From Tychonema litorale BBK16 (GTDB taxonomy: Bacteria; Cyanobacteriota; Cyanobacteriia; Cyanobacteriales; Microcoleaceae): a stretch of DNA of 11,942 nucleotides. Under the pieces are notes generated by a model. It made no database searches. It was not told the DNA's origin and saw only the letters and a program-made list of their open reading frames with translations. A program made the position numbers and the translations under genes. The stretch spans positions 1 to 11,942 of the forward strand of contig NZ_JAKJHX010000148.1 of the NCBI RefSeq assembly GCF_021648855.1, given 5' to 3'. Positions 1 to 6,488 of the stretch are shown one piece after another. Position 1 is the stretch's first letter. Each line of letters opens with the position of its first letter.

Positions 1-1
1 T

Positions 2-43
2 TTTCATTCAGAATTTTAGCACAGCTAAAATTCGAGAATGAAA
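2..43. repeat. Long imperfect hairpin at the left edge
   Basis: Two nested perfect arms are visible. TTTCATTC (2-9) pairs with GAATGAAA (36-43), and GAATTTTAGC (11-20) pairs with GCTAAAATTC (24-33). They are separated by a 1/2-base bulge and closed by a 3-base loop. The 18 paired bases are not followed by a T-run on the plus strand, so this is more like a repeat unit or the end of an upstream element than a simple terminator. The gene to the left is outside the window, so its role cannot be judged. Confidence 0.6.
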
Positions 44-59
44 CAGCCCTGCCCCCCAG

Positions 60-120
60 CCCCCCCTTGGTAAGGGGGGGAGCAAGAAGTTAGCCCCGAT
101 CTTCGGGTGGGGAGCAAGAG
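60..120. repeat. GC-rich hairpins and a direct repeat upstream of the kinase gene
   Basis: CCCCCCCTT (60-68) and AAGGGGGGG (72-80) form a perfect 9-bp stem with a GGT loop. A second small stem, CCCGA (95-99) with TCGGG (103-107), follows. The sequence GGGGAGCAAGA occurs twice, at 77-87 and 109-119. C-run/G-run hairpins of this style are common interspersed repeats in filamentous cyanobacteria. They lie in what should be the kinase leader or promoter region. Confidence 0.6.
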
Positions 121-170
121 TTTCGAGCATCCAAAATCTAAAATTGAATAATCCAAAATCTCTAATATAT

Positions 171-1538
171 ATGACTTCAAAAGTTACTCTCACTATCACC
201 GCAGGTAATCTCAAAGGCCAAGAATTTATCTTTGACACTCGCACTACTTGCATTATTGGCCGCGCTAAAGATTGCTATCCCAATATTCCCGATGATGACA
301 AACATCGCACCATCTCCCGCTATCACTGTTTGCTAGATATCAATCCTCCTGATATCCGAGTGCGCGATTTCGGTAGCAAGAATGGTACTTTTGTAAACGG
401 CCAGAAAATCGGTCAGCGAGAAGCTCATCAATCTCCTGAAGAGGCGGCTCAAATTCAATTCCCAGAGTACGATTTGCAGGGGGGAGATGAATTTACACTC
501 AGCGATACTTCTTTTCGAGTTGCGGTTGCCCTTGACCAGGAAATTGCCAAAACTGCCCAACAACAAAAACCCGCTTCTATCCCTTCAAATCAAGAGAATT
601 TGTGGGAAATGTTGAAAGCTTTTCTGTTCAAAGCTGTGGGGGGTCAAAATAATATTGGGGTTCTCGGTGATTATGTTTTGCTTAAGGAGTTGGGTAAGGG
701 TGGTTTTAGTTTGGTTTATTTGGCGCGACACAAACAAACTAATCAAGAAGTTGCGCTGAAGGTGATGTTACCAAAGGTGGCGGCGAATCAGCGGGCTGTG
801 AATTGGTTTTTGCGGGAAGTTGATAATACTAAATGTTTGAAGCATCCGAATGTGGTAGGATTTAAAGAGTCGGGTTATGCTGATGACACTTTCTTTTTTA
901 CGATGGAATACTGCGAGGGTGGCAGTGTTGTGGATTTGATGGCAAAACGCGGTGTCAGCACTTTGCCGATCGCAGAATCTGTAGCTATTATTGTACAAGT
1001 CTTAGATGGTTTGACTTACACTCATAATGCGGAAATCCCCAATGTCAGGTTGGCTGATGGTAGTTTTGCTAAAGGAAGGGGTTTGATTCACCGGGATTTG
1101 AAGCCGGGGAATATTTTTATGGCGAATGTGGGTGGGAAACAAGTTGCTAAGATTGGGGATTATGGCTTAGCAAAGGCTTTCGATCAGGCGGGTTTAAGTG
1201 GTTTAACTCTGAGTGGTAATGCTGTTGGTACTCCGTATTATATGCCGCGACAGCAAGTGCTTGATTATAAATATGCGAAACCGGAGGTTGATGTTTGGGC
1301 GGCGGCGGCTTGTTTGTATGTGATGATTACGGGGTATTCGCCTCGCAATTTTGTGGGATTAGACCCGTTTCGTGCTGTGTTGGATAATGATGTGGTTCCG
1401 ATTCGCGATCGCACTTCCTCGATCCCTCAACCGCTAGCCACCTTAATCGATCGCGCTTTAATCGACAATCCTGAAATTTATTACAAAAATGCAGTAGATT
1501 TTAAACAAGCTCTATTAAACACTATATCACAAAATTAA
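171..1538 (+). CDS. FHA-domain Ser/Thr protein kinase
   Basis: This is a cytoplasmic signalling kinase of 455 residues from the ATG at 171. An in-frame TTG at 144 would add nine residues, but the FHA fold begins right after the ATG, so I prefer ATG; neither start has a clear ribosome binding site. Residues 3-120 form the FHA domain, which binds phosphothreonine; GR (30-31), the S-R-Y-H segment (49-52) and N-G-T (71-73) are its typical residues. A linker leads to a Hanks-type kinase domain from about 165: glycine loop GKGGFSLV (175-182), VALK lysine K197, HRDLKPGN catalytic loop (307-314, Asp309) and DYG in place of DFG (330-332). The APE motif is replaced by MPR (358-360), and about 14 extra residues precede HRD. 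No transmembrane segment follows the kinase domain. The gene overlaps the next one by one base (TAATG), so the two are probably co-translated. Substrate unknown. Confidence 0.93.
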   Translation: MTSKVTLTITAGNLKGQEFIFDTRTTCIIGRAKDCYPNIPDDDKHRTISRYHCLLDINPPDIRVRDFGSKNGTFVNGQKIGQREAHQSPEEAAQIQFPEYDLQGGDEFTLSDTSFRVAVALDQEIAKTAQQQKPASIPSNQENLWEMLKAFLFKAVGGQNNIGVLGDYVLLKELGKGGFSLVYLARHKQTNQEVALKVMLPKVAANQRAVNWFLREVDNTKCLKHPNVVGFKESGYADDTFFFTMEYCEGGSVVDLMAKRGVSTLPIAESVAIIVQVLDGLTYTHNAEIPNVRLADGSFAKGRGLIHRDLKPGNIFMANVGGKQVAKIGDYGLAKAFDQAGLSGLTLSGNAVGTPYYMPRQQVLDYKYAKPEVDVWAAAACLYVMITGYSPRNFVGLDPFRAVLDNDVVPIRDRTSSIPQPLATLIDRALIDNPEIYYKNAVDFKQALLNTISQN

Positions 1539-3226
1539 TGAATCCACGATTTTTATGGTTGTCTCCCGAAAATAAACCTCGTTGGCTTGTCCTATTTGGA
1601 TTGGGTTTAATCGCCGCTTTGGCAATTGTCGCAACAACAGCTTACATCAAAAACGGCATAGCCCAAACAGCCAATCCCACCTTATCTGTAGATGTTACAG
1701 CCGATCGCCATTCCATCAGTCCCGACATCTATGGAATGAACAATTATGCGATCGATCCGGCCCTCGCCCAAGAGTTGCGAATTCCAGTCGAACGCTGGGG
1801 CGCCAATCACACCAGCCGTTACAATTGGCTAGTCGATTCCTCCAACGCTGGCGATGACTTCTTTTTCATGGGTGGCGGCGACAACAAAAACCCCATTCCC
1901 GGCGATTCTATCGATAAAATTGTCAAAACTAACCGCAAAAACGGCAGTAAAAGTATTGTTACAATCCCGATGATCGGCTATGTAAATAAGTTTAACACTT
2001 GGAACTGCGGTTTTAGAGTATCCAAATATGGGCCGCAAGAAAAAACTAATCCCTACATCTTTCCTGAAGGCGATAAATGTGGTAATGGAAAGCATCTTGA
2101 CGGCAAGGTAATCACTAATAATAATCGCCTTGATGTCAGCGTCGTTAGCAATCCAGAATTTCAAAAACCGTGGGTTCAACACTTAGTTAAAACCCACAGT
2201 AATGCTGCTAACGGCGGTGTGCAAATTTATCAAATGGATAATGAACCAAGCGGCTGGGGAAATACTCACCGAGATGTTCATCCAGAAGCGACAAGTTACG
2301 ATGAATTGCGCGATCGCACTTACCAATACGCCTCAATGGTAAAAGCTACAGATTCCACCGCTAAGGTACTGGGCCCGTCAGATTTTGGCTGGCCCGTTTA
2401 TGTGGATTCGGGGGTTAAGGGCGATCGCGAAAAACACGGCGGTGTCTGGTTTGCGCGCTGGTACTTGCAGCAAATGCGCGCTTACGAACAGCAGAAAGGT
2501 GTGCGAATTCTCGACTATTTCGACGAACACTACTATCCTGTCATCGATGACCTGTGTTTGGCGAATTGTCCCGCCGGCGATGCTAAGACGCAAGCAGCCC
2601 GGTTGCGATCGACTCGTTCTCTCTGGGACAGCACTTACACCGATGAAAGTTGGATTGGTAAATCCAATCCGCCACTAACAATTCTTCCCCGGTTTCGAGA
2701 GTGGATAAAAGAAGATTATCCAGGTACACAAATCGCAATTACTGAATATAATTGGGGTGGTATAGAATCGATGAATGGTGCCTTGGCCCAGGCCGATTTA
2801 CTGGGGATTTTTGGGCGGGAACAACTCGATTTAGCCACGCTGTGGGGGCCTCCTAAGTCTTCGGAACCGACAGCCTATACTTTCCGAATGTACATGAATT
2901 ATGACGGCAAAGGTGGTAAGTATGGCGATACTTGGGTGCGATCGCACAGCACAGATCAGGGACAATTGGCAATCTACGGAGCCGATCGCACCAATGATGG
3001 TACTCTGACACTGATGATTATTAATAAAACTGGCAAAAAATTGACCAGCAACCTGAGTTTGAAAGGATTTACACCTGCCGCCACAGCTCAAGTTTACACT
3101 TATACTGAGGCGAATTTGCAGGCGATCGTCCGTCAGGATGATTTGGGTGTCAGTGCTACTGGTTTTCAAGCAACTTACCCAGCTAATTCTATCACTTTGG
3201 TTGCCATTCCGAAAGTACCGGAATAA
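1538..3226 (+). CDS. Membrane-anchored glycoside hydrolase family 44 (endoglucanase/xyloglucanase-like)
   Basis: The 562-residue protein is predicted to cut beta-1,4-glucan chains (cellulose, xyloglucan or a similar polymer) outside the cytoplasmic membrane. A short basic N-terminus is followed by a hydrophobic stretch at 16-37, which could be an uncleaved anchor or a signal peptide. The body from about 47 matches the GH44 pattern: an S-P-x-I-Y-G start (61-66), an R-W-G-x-N segment (86-90) and a Y-N-W followed by S-N-A-G (95-105). D-N-E-P (234-237) supplies the likely acid/base Glu236. I-T-E-Y-N-W (401-406) supplies the likely nucleophile Glu403. The two glutamates are 167 residues apart, close to the 173 in Clostridium Cel44A (E186/E359). 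The C-terminal 80 or so residues look like the beta-sandwich domain of that family. No carbohydrate-binding module or dockerin is visible. Its ATG overlaps the kinase stop and has no ribosome binding site of its own, so translational coupling is likely. Family call is strong; substrate is open. Confidence 0.88.
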   Translation: MNPRFLWLSPENKPRWLVLFGLGLIAALAIVATTAYIKNGIAQTANPTLSVDVTADRHSISPDIYGMNNYAIDPALAQELRIPVERWGANHTSRYNWLVDSSNAGDDFFFMGGGDNKNPIPGDSIDKIVKTNRKNGSKSIVTIPMIGYVNKFNTWNCGFRVSKYGPQEKTNPYIFPEGDKCGNGKHLDGKVITNNNRLDVSVVSNPEFQKPWVQHLVKTHSNAANGGVQIYQMDNEPSGWGNTHRDVHPEATSYDELRDRTYQYASMVKATDSTAKVLGPSDFGWPVYVDSGVKGDREKHGGVWFARWYLQQMRAYEQQKGVRILDYFDEHYYPVIDDLCLANCPAGDAKTQAARLRSTRSLWDSTYTDESWIGKSNPPLTILPRFREWIKEDYPGTQIAITEYNWGGIESMNGALAQADLLGIFGREQLDLATLWGPPKSSEPTAYTFRMYMNYDGKGGKYGDTWVRSHSTDQGQLAIYGADRTNDGTLTLMIINKTGKKLTSNLSLKGFTPAATAQVYTYTEANLQAIVRQDDLGVSATGFQATYPANSITLVAIPKVPE

Positions 3227-3229
3227 TAG

Positions 3230-3295
3230 AGGAGACGGCAATGCCGTGTCCCTACCCCAAAGTAACATTGTAGGAACACGGCATTGCCGTCTCCT
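3230..3295. repeat. Palindromic interspersed repeat, copy 1
   Basis: Arms 3230-3254 and 3271-3295 are inverted copies with a single mismatch (core GGCAATGCCGTGT) around a 16-base loop. The element begins four bases after the hydrolase stop codon. The core GGCARTGCCGTGTCCCTAC is found again at 6317-6335, so this is a repeat family and not only a terminator. It could still form a strong RNA hairpin at the 3' end of the transcript. Confidence 0.75.
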
Positions 3296-3339
3296 AATTT
3301 CGACTACCAATAATTCCGATGCAACCGCCGAGTAGAAGA

Positions 3340-3390
3340 ATTAAAGCCCAAACTTCAATAAGTCGGGGCTTTAATCATTCTATTTTTTTA
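3340..3390 (+). terminator. Intrinsic terminator of the kinase-hydrolase unit
   Basis: ATTAAAGCCC (3340-3349) pairs with GGGCTTTAAT (3366-3375). It is followed on the plus strand by CATTCTATTTTTTTA (3376-3390), giving a stem plus T-run. The AAAGCCC/GGGCTTT stem is a common cyanobacterial terminator style. It lies just beyond the 3' end of the convergent protease gene. On the minus strand no T-run follows, so it should act mainly for the plus strand. Confidence 0.72.
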
Positions 3391-3394
3391 GCTT

Positions 3395-4687
3395 CTACTG
3401 CTGTTTCTCACTCGCTGGAAAAACACCCGCTTTCACAGCCACAGTCACAGGTTTTCCGTCGCGGCTCAACTCAAGCTGTATATCTTTGCCTACTGTACTT
3501 TTCTCAACAATTTGCTGTACACTACCAGCATCGCTGACCTCTTGACCGTTGATTTTTTTGATCACATCAGCAACACTAACTCCAGCTTGTGCCGCCGGAG
3601 AATTTTTCGCAACTCCCACAACTAACACGCCTTTATCTTCAGTCAGCTTCAATTTGGTATTGGGATTTTTACTCAATTCTGCCTTAATTTCTGGAGTAAT
3701 GCTCAACATCCGAACTCCCAGATAAGGATGTTCGGCTTTACCTGTTGTGGCTAATTGTTCAGCAATTTGTTGAGCGCGATCGATCGGAATAGCAAAACCC
3801 AATCCTTGAGCACCTTGAATAATCGCCGTATTCATGCCAATAACTTGACCACGTTGGTTCAACAAAGGCCCACCAGAATTGCCAGGATTAATCGCAGCAT
3901 CCGTTTGAATAAAGTTAACACGCTTATCTGGAACACCCACATCAGAGCTAGAACGACCTGTAGCGCTAATAATCCCCACAGTAACAGTATTATCTAAACC
4001 GAGGGGATTGCCGATCGCGATCGCCCATTCTCCCGGCTGTAACTCTTCAGATTTACCCAAACTCACCACAGGCAAATTGTTAGCTTCAATCTTAACCACA
4101 GCCACATCAGTAACTGTATCTACACCTAAAACTTTGCCTACAAATTCGCGGCCATCCTTCAGTTTTACCGTCACCGTATCCGCACCGTCAACAACGTGAG
4201 CATTAGTCAAAATGCGGCCGTCGGAACCAAAAACAAAACCCGAACCTGAGCCCCGTTCTACCCGATTTCCCGGTTGAAGGGGAGATTCCGAGCCGAAGAA
4301 GCGACGGAATTGACCTTCTAGGTCATCTGGGGCTTGATTCCTCACTGTGCGAGACGAGTTAATTCGCACCACCGCCGGCCCGACTTGCTGTACTACTTTG
4401 GTCACAAAATTAGAGTCTTGAGAAGGCAGTATACCTAAAGGTGCTGCGGCAATTGGCGCTGGACTTGAGGTTTCACCTTTGATAGCATTAGAACTTCCTG
4501 GAACTTGGGAAGTTAAGGCATTGCATCCAACCATCGAAGTAGAGCCGAGCAAAATCAGGGATAAAAAAGCAAGTTTTTTCGGCAAAGATAAAGTGCGATG
4601 ATGCTGAGTTTGATTAGGCATATTTTTGCTTTCCGTAATATTGATTTGCTTGGAGTCAGAGCGAGAATTATAATTATCGTTTTTCAT
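3395..4687 (-). CDS. htrA: HtrA/Deg-family periplasmic serine protease with PDZ domain
   Basis: This is a trypsin-like protease for damaged or misfolded envelope proteins, of the cyanobacterial HtrA/HhoA/HhoB group. From the ATG at 4687 it has 430 residues. That ATG has AGGTG six bases upstream; a GTG at 4696 and an ATG at 4621 (with GGAAAG upstream) are alternatives. The N-terminus has a basic region, a hydrophobic stretch and then S-M-V-G-C, so Cys55 could be a lipidated cysteine, although the lipobox is imperfect. The catalytic triad is His164 (T-N-A-H-V-V), Asp194 (T-D-V-A-V-V) and Ser271 (G-N-S-G-G-P). One PDZ domain covers roughly 325-420, with a hydrophobic G-V-L-V-V-G-V strand. A single PDZ and a length near 400 are normal for cyanobacterial members. 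It is convergent with the hydrolase gene, and a repeat-filled gap separates it from the membrane protein gene upstream. Which of the three paralogues it is cannot be decided here. Confidence 0.93.
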   Translation of the reverse strand: MKNDNYNSRSDSKQINITESKNMPNQTQHHRTLSLPKKLAFLSLILLGSTSMVGCNALTSQVPGSSNAIKGETSSPAPIAAAPLGILPSQDSNFVTKVVQQVGPAVVRINSSRTVRNQAPDDLEGQFRRFFGSESPLQPGNRVERGSGSGFVFGSDGRILTNAHVVDGADTVTVKLKDGREFVGKVLGVDTVTDVAVVKIEANNLPVVSLGKSEELQPGEWAIAIGNPLGLDNTVTVGIISATGRSSSDVGVPDKRVNFIQTDAAINPGNSGGPLLNQRGQVIGMNTAIIQGAQGLGFAIPIDRAQQIAEQLATTGKAEHPYLGVRMLSITPEIKAELSKNPNTKLKLTEDKGVLVVGVAKNSPAAQAGVSVADVIKKINGQEVSDAGSVQQIVEKSTVGKDIQLELSRDGKPVTVAVKAGVFPASEKQQ

Positions 4688-4739
4688 TGGTAACACCTAT
4701 TCAATTAAGTTAGAACCCAAAGCTCTTTAAGGAATGAGA

Positions 4740-4846
4740 ATTAAATAACTTGCATTTTTTGTAGGTTGGGTTGAGGAACGAAACTTGGGCGTCATGCTTG
4801 ATTGTTGGGTTTCATGCTTCAACCCAACCTACGCAAGTTATTTAAT
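4740..4846. repeat. MITE-like imperfect inverted repeat (GTAGGTTGGGTTG type)
   Basis: The left arm (4740-4784) and right arm (4809-4846) are inverted copies. Both carry ATTAAATAACTTGC, then GTAGGTTGGGTTGA, then a GAAAC end. The left arm has seven extra bases (ATTTTTT) between the first two blocks. The outermost flanks (about 4728-4739 and 4847-4858) are also loosely similar. GTAGGTTGGGTTG is a familiar interspersed repeat core in filamentous cyanobacteria. No transposase is encoded, so if mobile it would depend on one elsewhere. Confidence 0.65.
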
Positions 4847-4893
4847 CCACGATCCTAAGTTAAATTGAAGCATTTTTTAGATGTGTTCGCCTG

Positions 4894-4928
4894 GTGGGAT
4901 TTACCCTACACCGTGGGGTAGAAACCAC
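4894..4928. other. Compact hairpin upstream of htrA
   Basis: GTGG (4894-4897) pairs with CCAC (4925-4928). After a symmetric 4/4 internal loop, 4902-4909 pairs with 4913-4920 (eight pairs, one G-U on the plus strand) around a three-base loop. No T-run follows on either strand. It could be part of the htrA leader RNA or a remnant of a repeat. No known riboswitch class was recognised. Confidence 0.4.
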
Positions 4929-5048
4929 GCTATCTCAAACAGATTTTTGACTTGCCTCGTGCTTCAACAATAAAGACTACGACCCCACACCTAGATATTC
5001 CGCATTAACCCTGAAGTTTTTACACTTTTGACAACGAAATTAGTAATT

Positions 5049-6131
5049 TTATAGATCAACAGACTCAACAGAAATTCGAGAATTTATCTCGATCGACTGA
5101 TGCCTCGAAGTTTCCAAAGCATCAACAGCATTCTTAATAAAACCGGCCATCGGCACAGCAACCAACAAACCTGCTACTCCACCCACCTTAATTCCCACCA
5201 GCAGCGAAACTAAAATCCACACAGGATTGAGACCGATAAAACTGCCTAGCAGCCGAGGAGCAACCGCATTTTCAATTATTTGATCGATAACTATAGCGAC
5301 AGCCAAAACTGTAACTCCGAGCCAAAAGTTGTTCAGCGTTATTAGCAAACTAACAATCCAAATACTAAAAGGTGCTCCAAACGGAATTAGAGTCATCACA
5401 CCCACACCCAAACCAAACAGTAGCCCAAAGGGAACTCGCAAAACTAAAAAGGCAACAGTCATTGAAAGTCCCATCAAACCCGCTAGAGTTGCCTGCCCAA
5501 CGAAGTAATTATGAAAGCTTCGTGGCAGCAATTCCCGCAATTGAACACTCAGCTTGGGAGGAAGCCACTTAAACAAACCTTCCCACACTTTCTCGCCATG
5601 CAAGAGTAAGTAAAATGTCAGAACTATTGTTAGTAGGAAGTTCAAAAGACTGTCTGCCGCACCTAGACCAAATTTGAGGATTTCGCCCGTTAGAGACTGC
5701 AATTGAGCCGAAAGTCGATCGCTCAATTGAGTAGTCAAACCGCTAACATCAATGCGTAGATTACGATTTTCCGCCCATTTGTTAAACGCTTCAATCTGTT
5801 CGGTTCCAGAAACTATCCAAGTCGGCAATCTGGTTGCAAGTTCGGTGAGTTGAGTCAGCAGAATCGGAGCGAGAGTGACACCTAAAACCACCAGTATGAA
5901 TAAAGTAACAAATAATACTGACAAAACTGCTCGATCGCGCTTCATCCCATACTTACACAGAAAGCGGACTGGGTAATCTAGCAAAAAAGACAGCAATGTT
6001 GCGATGACCAAAACAGTAATCAGAGCGCGAAAATATTCAAAGACTAGGAGGGCTAACCAGCAATTGAGTATCGCTAGGGGAAATAACAGTCCATAAGTCC
6101 ACCACTGCGGTAATTTAGTGAAAGGTCTCAT
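5049..6131 (-). CDS. AI-2E/PerM family membrane protein
   Basis: This is a 360-residue integral membrane protein of the AI-2E family transporter group (also called PerM or UPF0118), the usual length. Hydrophobic segments lie at about 12-50 (probably two helices), 66-92, 158-177, 210-232, 234-250, 254-270, 272-286 and 303-332. A hydrophilic loop at about 95-150 sits between the second and third groups, as is typical. Family-like residues are F-V-G-Q (210-213), the D-Q-x-I-E-N segment followed by P-R-L-L-G (283-296), and a G-L-N-P start to the last helix region (300-303). The cargo is not shown: relatives have been linked to signal export or Na+/H+ exchange, and most cyanobacterial members are uncharacterised. 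The ATG at 6131 is the first Met before the first helix, with no strong ribosome binding site. Gene order with htrA does not by itself imply a joint function. Confidence 0.88.
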   Translation of the reverse strand: MRPFTKLPQWWTYGLLFPLAILNCWLALLVFEYFRALITVLVIATLLSFLLDYPVRFLCKYGMKRDRAVLSVLFVTLFILVVLGVTLAPILLTQLTELATRLPTWIVSGTEQIEAFNKWAENRNLRIDVSGLTTQLSDRLSAQLQSLTGEILKFGLGAADSLLNFLLTIVLTFYLLLHGEKVWEGLFKWLPPKLSVQLRELLPRSFHNYFVGQATLAGLMGLSMTVAFLVLRVPFGLLFGLGVGVMTLIPFGAPFSIWIVSLLITLNNFWLGVTVLAVAIVIDQIIENAVAPRLLGSFIGLNPVWILVSLLVGIKVGGVAGLLVAVPMAGFIKNAVDALETSRHQSIEINSRISVESVDL

Positions 6132-6306
6132 TTAAGTTAACGCATTTAAAGCTTCAGATTTGAGAGTTAAGATTAACCCTAATATTCGCCGATCGCCTTT
6201 AACCATCTTATTTTGTATTTATTTATACCCGCTTACTTGAAATTTCCAGTTACTGAGGTAGCAGCGAAAATTTGGTTTTACAGCATTTTTCAGGTATGTA
6301 GCTCTT

Positions 6307-6335
6307 GTAGGGACACGGCAGTGCCGTGTCCCTAC
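6307..6335. repeat. Palindromic interspersed repeat, copy 2
   Basis: GTAGGGACACGGC (6307-6319) and GCCGTGTCCCTAC (6323-6335) are perfect 13-base inverted arms around AGT. The right half matches the core in the 3230-3295 element, with G for A at 6321. The same sequence thus occurs once with a long loop and once as a near-continuous palindrome. Confidence 0.75.
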
Positions 6336-6411
6336 GGCGATATTGATAGTACCTCATAAATTTCCAATCTGCTGTAGGCAGACACTGACTACCATAACCA
6401 TATTATCTCGT

Positions 6412-6442
6412 TTCCGCAGGTACGGATATATAACCTGCGGAA
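6412..6442. other. Perfect inverted repeat beyond the ddl 3' end
   Basis: TTCCGCAGGT (6412-6421) and ACCTGCGGAA (6433-6442) form a perfect 10-bp stem with an 11-base AT-rich loop. A T-run (6450-6455) follows on the plus strand, but no plus-strand gene ends here. On the minus strand it lies about 50 bases past the ddl stop and could end or stabilise that transcript, though it has no T-run there. Confidence 0.45.
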
Positions 6443-6488
6443 TAACTTATTTTTTGCTGTTAGCAGTTTGCGGTTTCAGGTTCGCGAT

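Larger units (their letters stand above)
4697..5048. other. Gene-free gap between htrA and the AI-2E family gene
   Basis: These 352 bases hold a MITE-like inverted repeat (about 4740-4846) and a separate small hairpin (4894-4928). I see no open reading frame with coding character and no tRNA fold. The htrA promoter should be here or within the repeat, but I could not pick a convincing -35/-10 pair. Confidence 0.6.
6132..6488. other. Gene-free gap between ddl and the AI-2E family gene
   Basis: These 357 bases hold a second copy of the palindromic repeat (6307-6335) and a perfect 10-bp inverted repeat (6412-6442). A 60-codon plus-strand frame at 6343-6525 runs into the ddl 3' end on the other strand and has no ribosome binding site or family resemblance, so I do not call it a gene. 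The promoter for the AI-2E family gene should be near 6132-6200 but is not obvious. Confidence 0.6.

Noticed and set aside
144..170. TTG at 144 as the kinase start
   Set aside because: The nine added residues are not part of the FHA fold, lie next to repeat DNA, and an ATG is available at 171.
8..253. Minus-strand frame of 81 codons at the left edge
   Set aside because: It runs through the hairpin cluster and the start of the kinase gene; the peptide is an artefact of the repeat DNA.
2831..3310. Minus-strand frame of 159 codons opposite the hydrolase
   Set aside because: It is a shadow of the GH44 gene; its 3' neighbourhood includes the palindromic repeat and the peptide has no family character.
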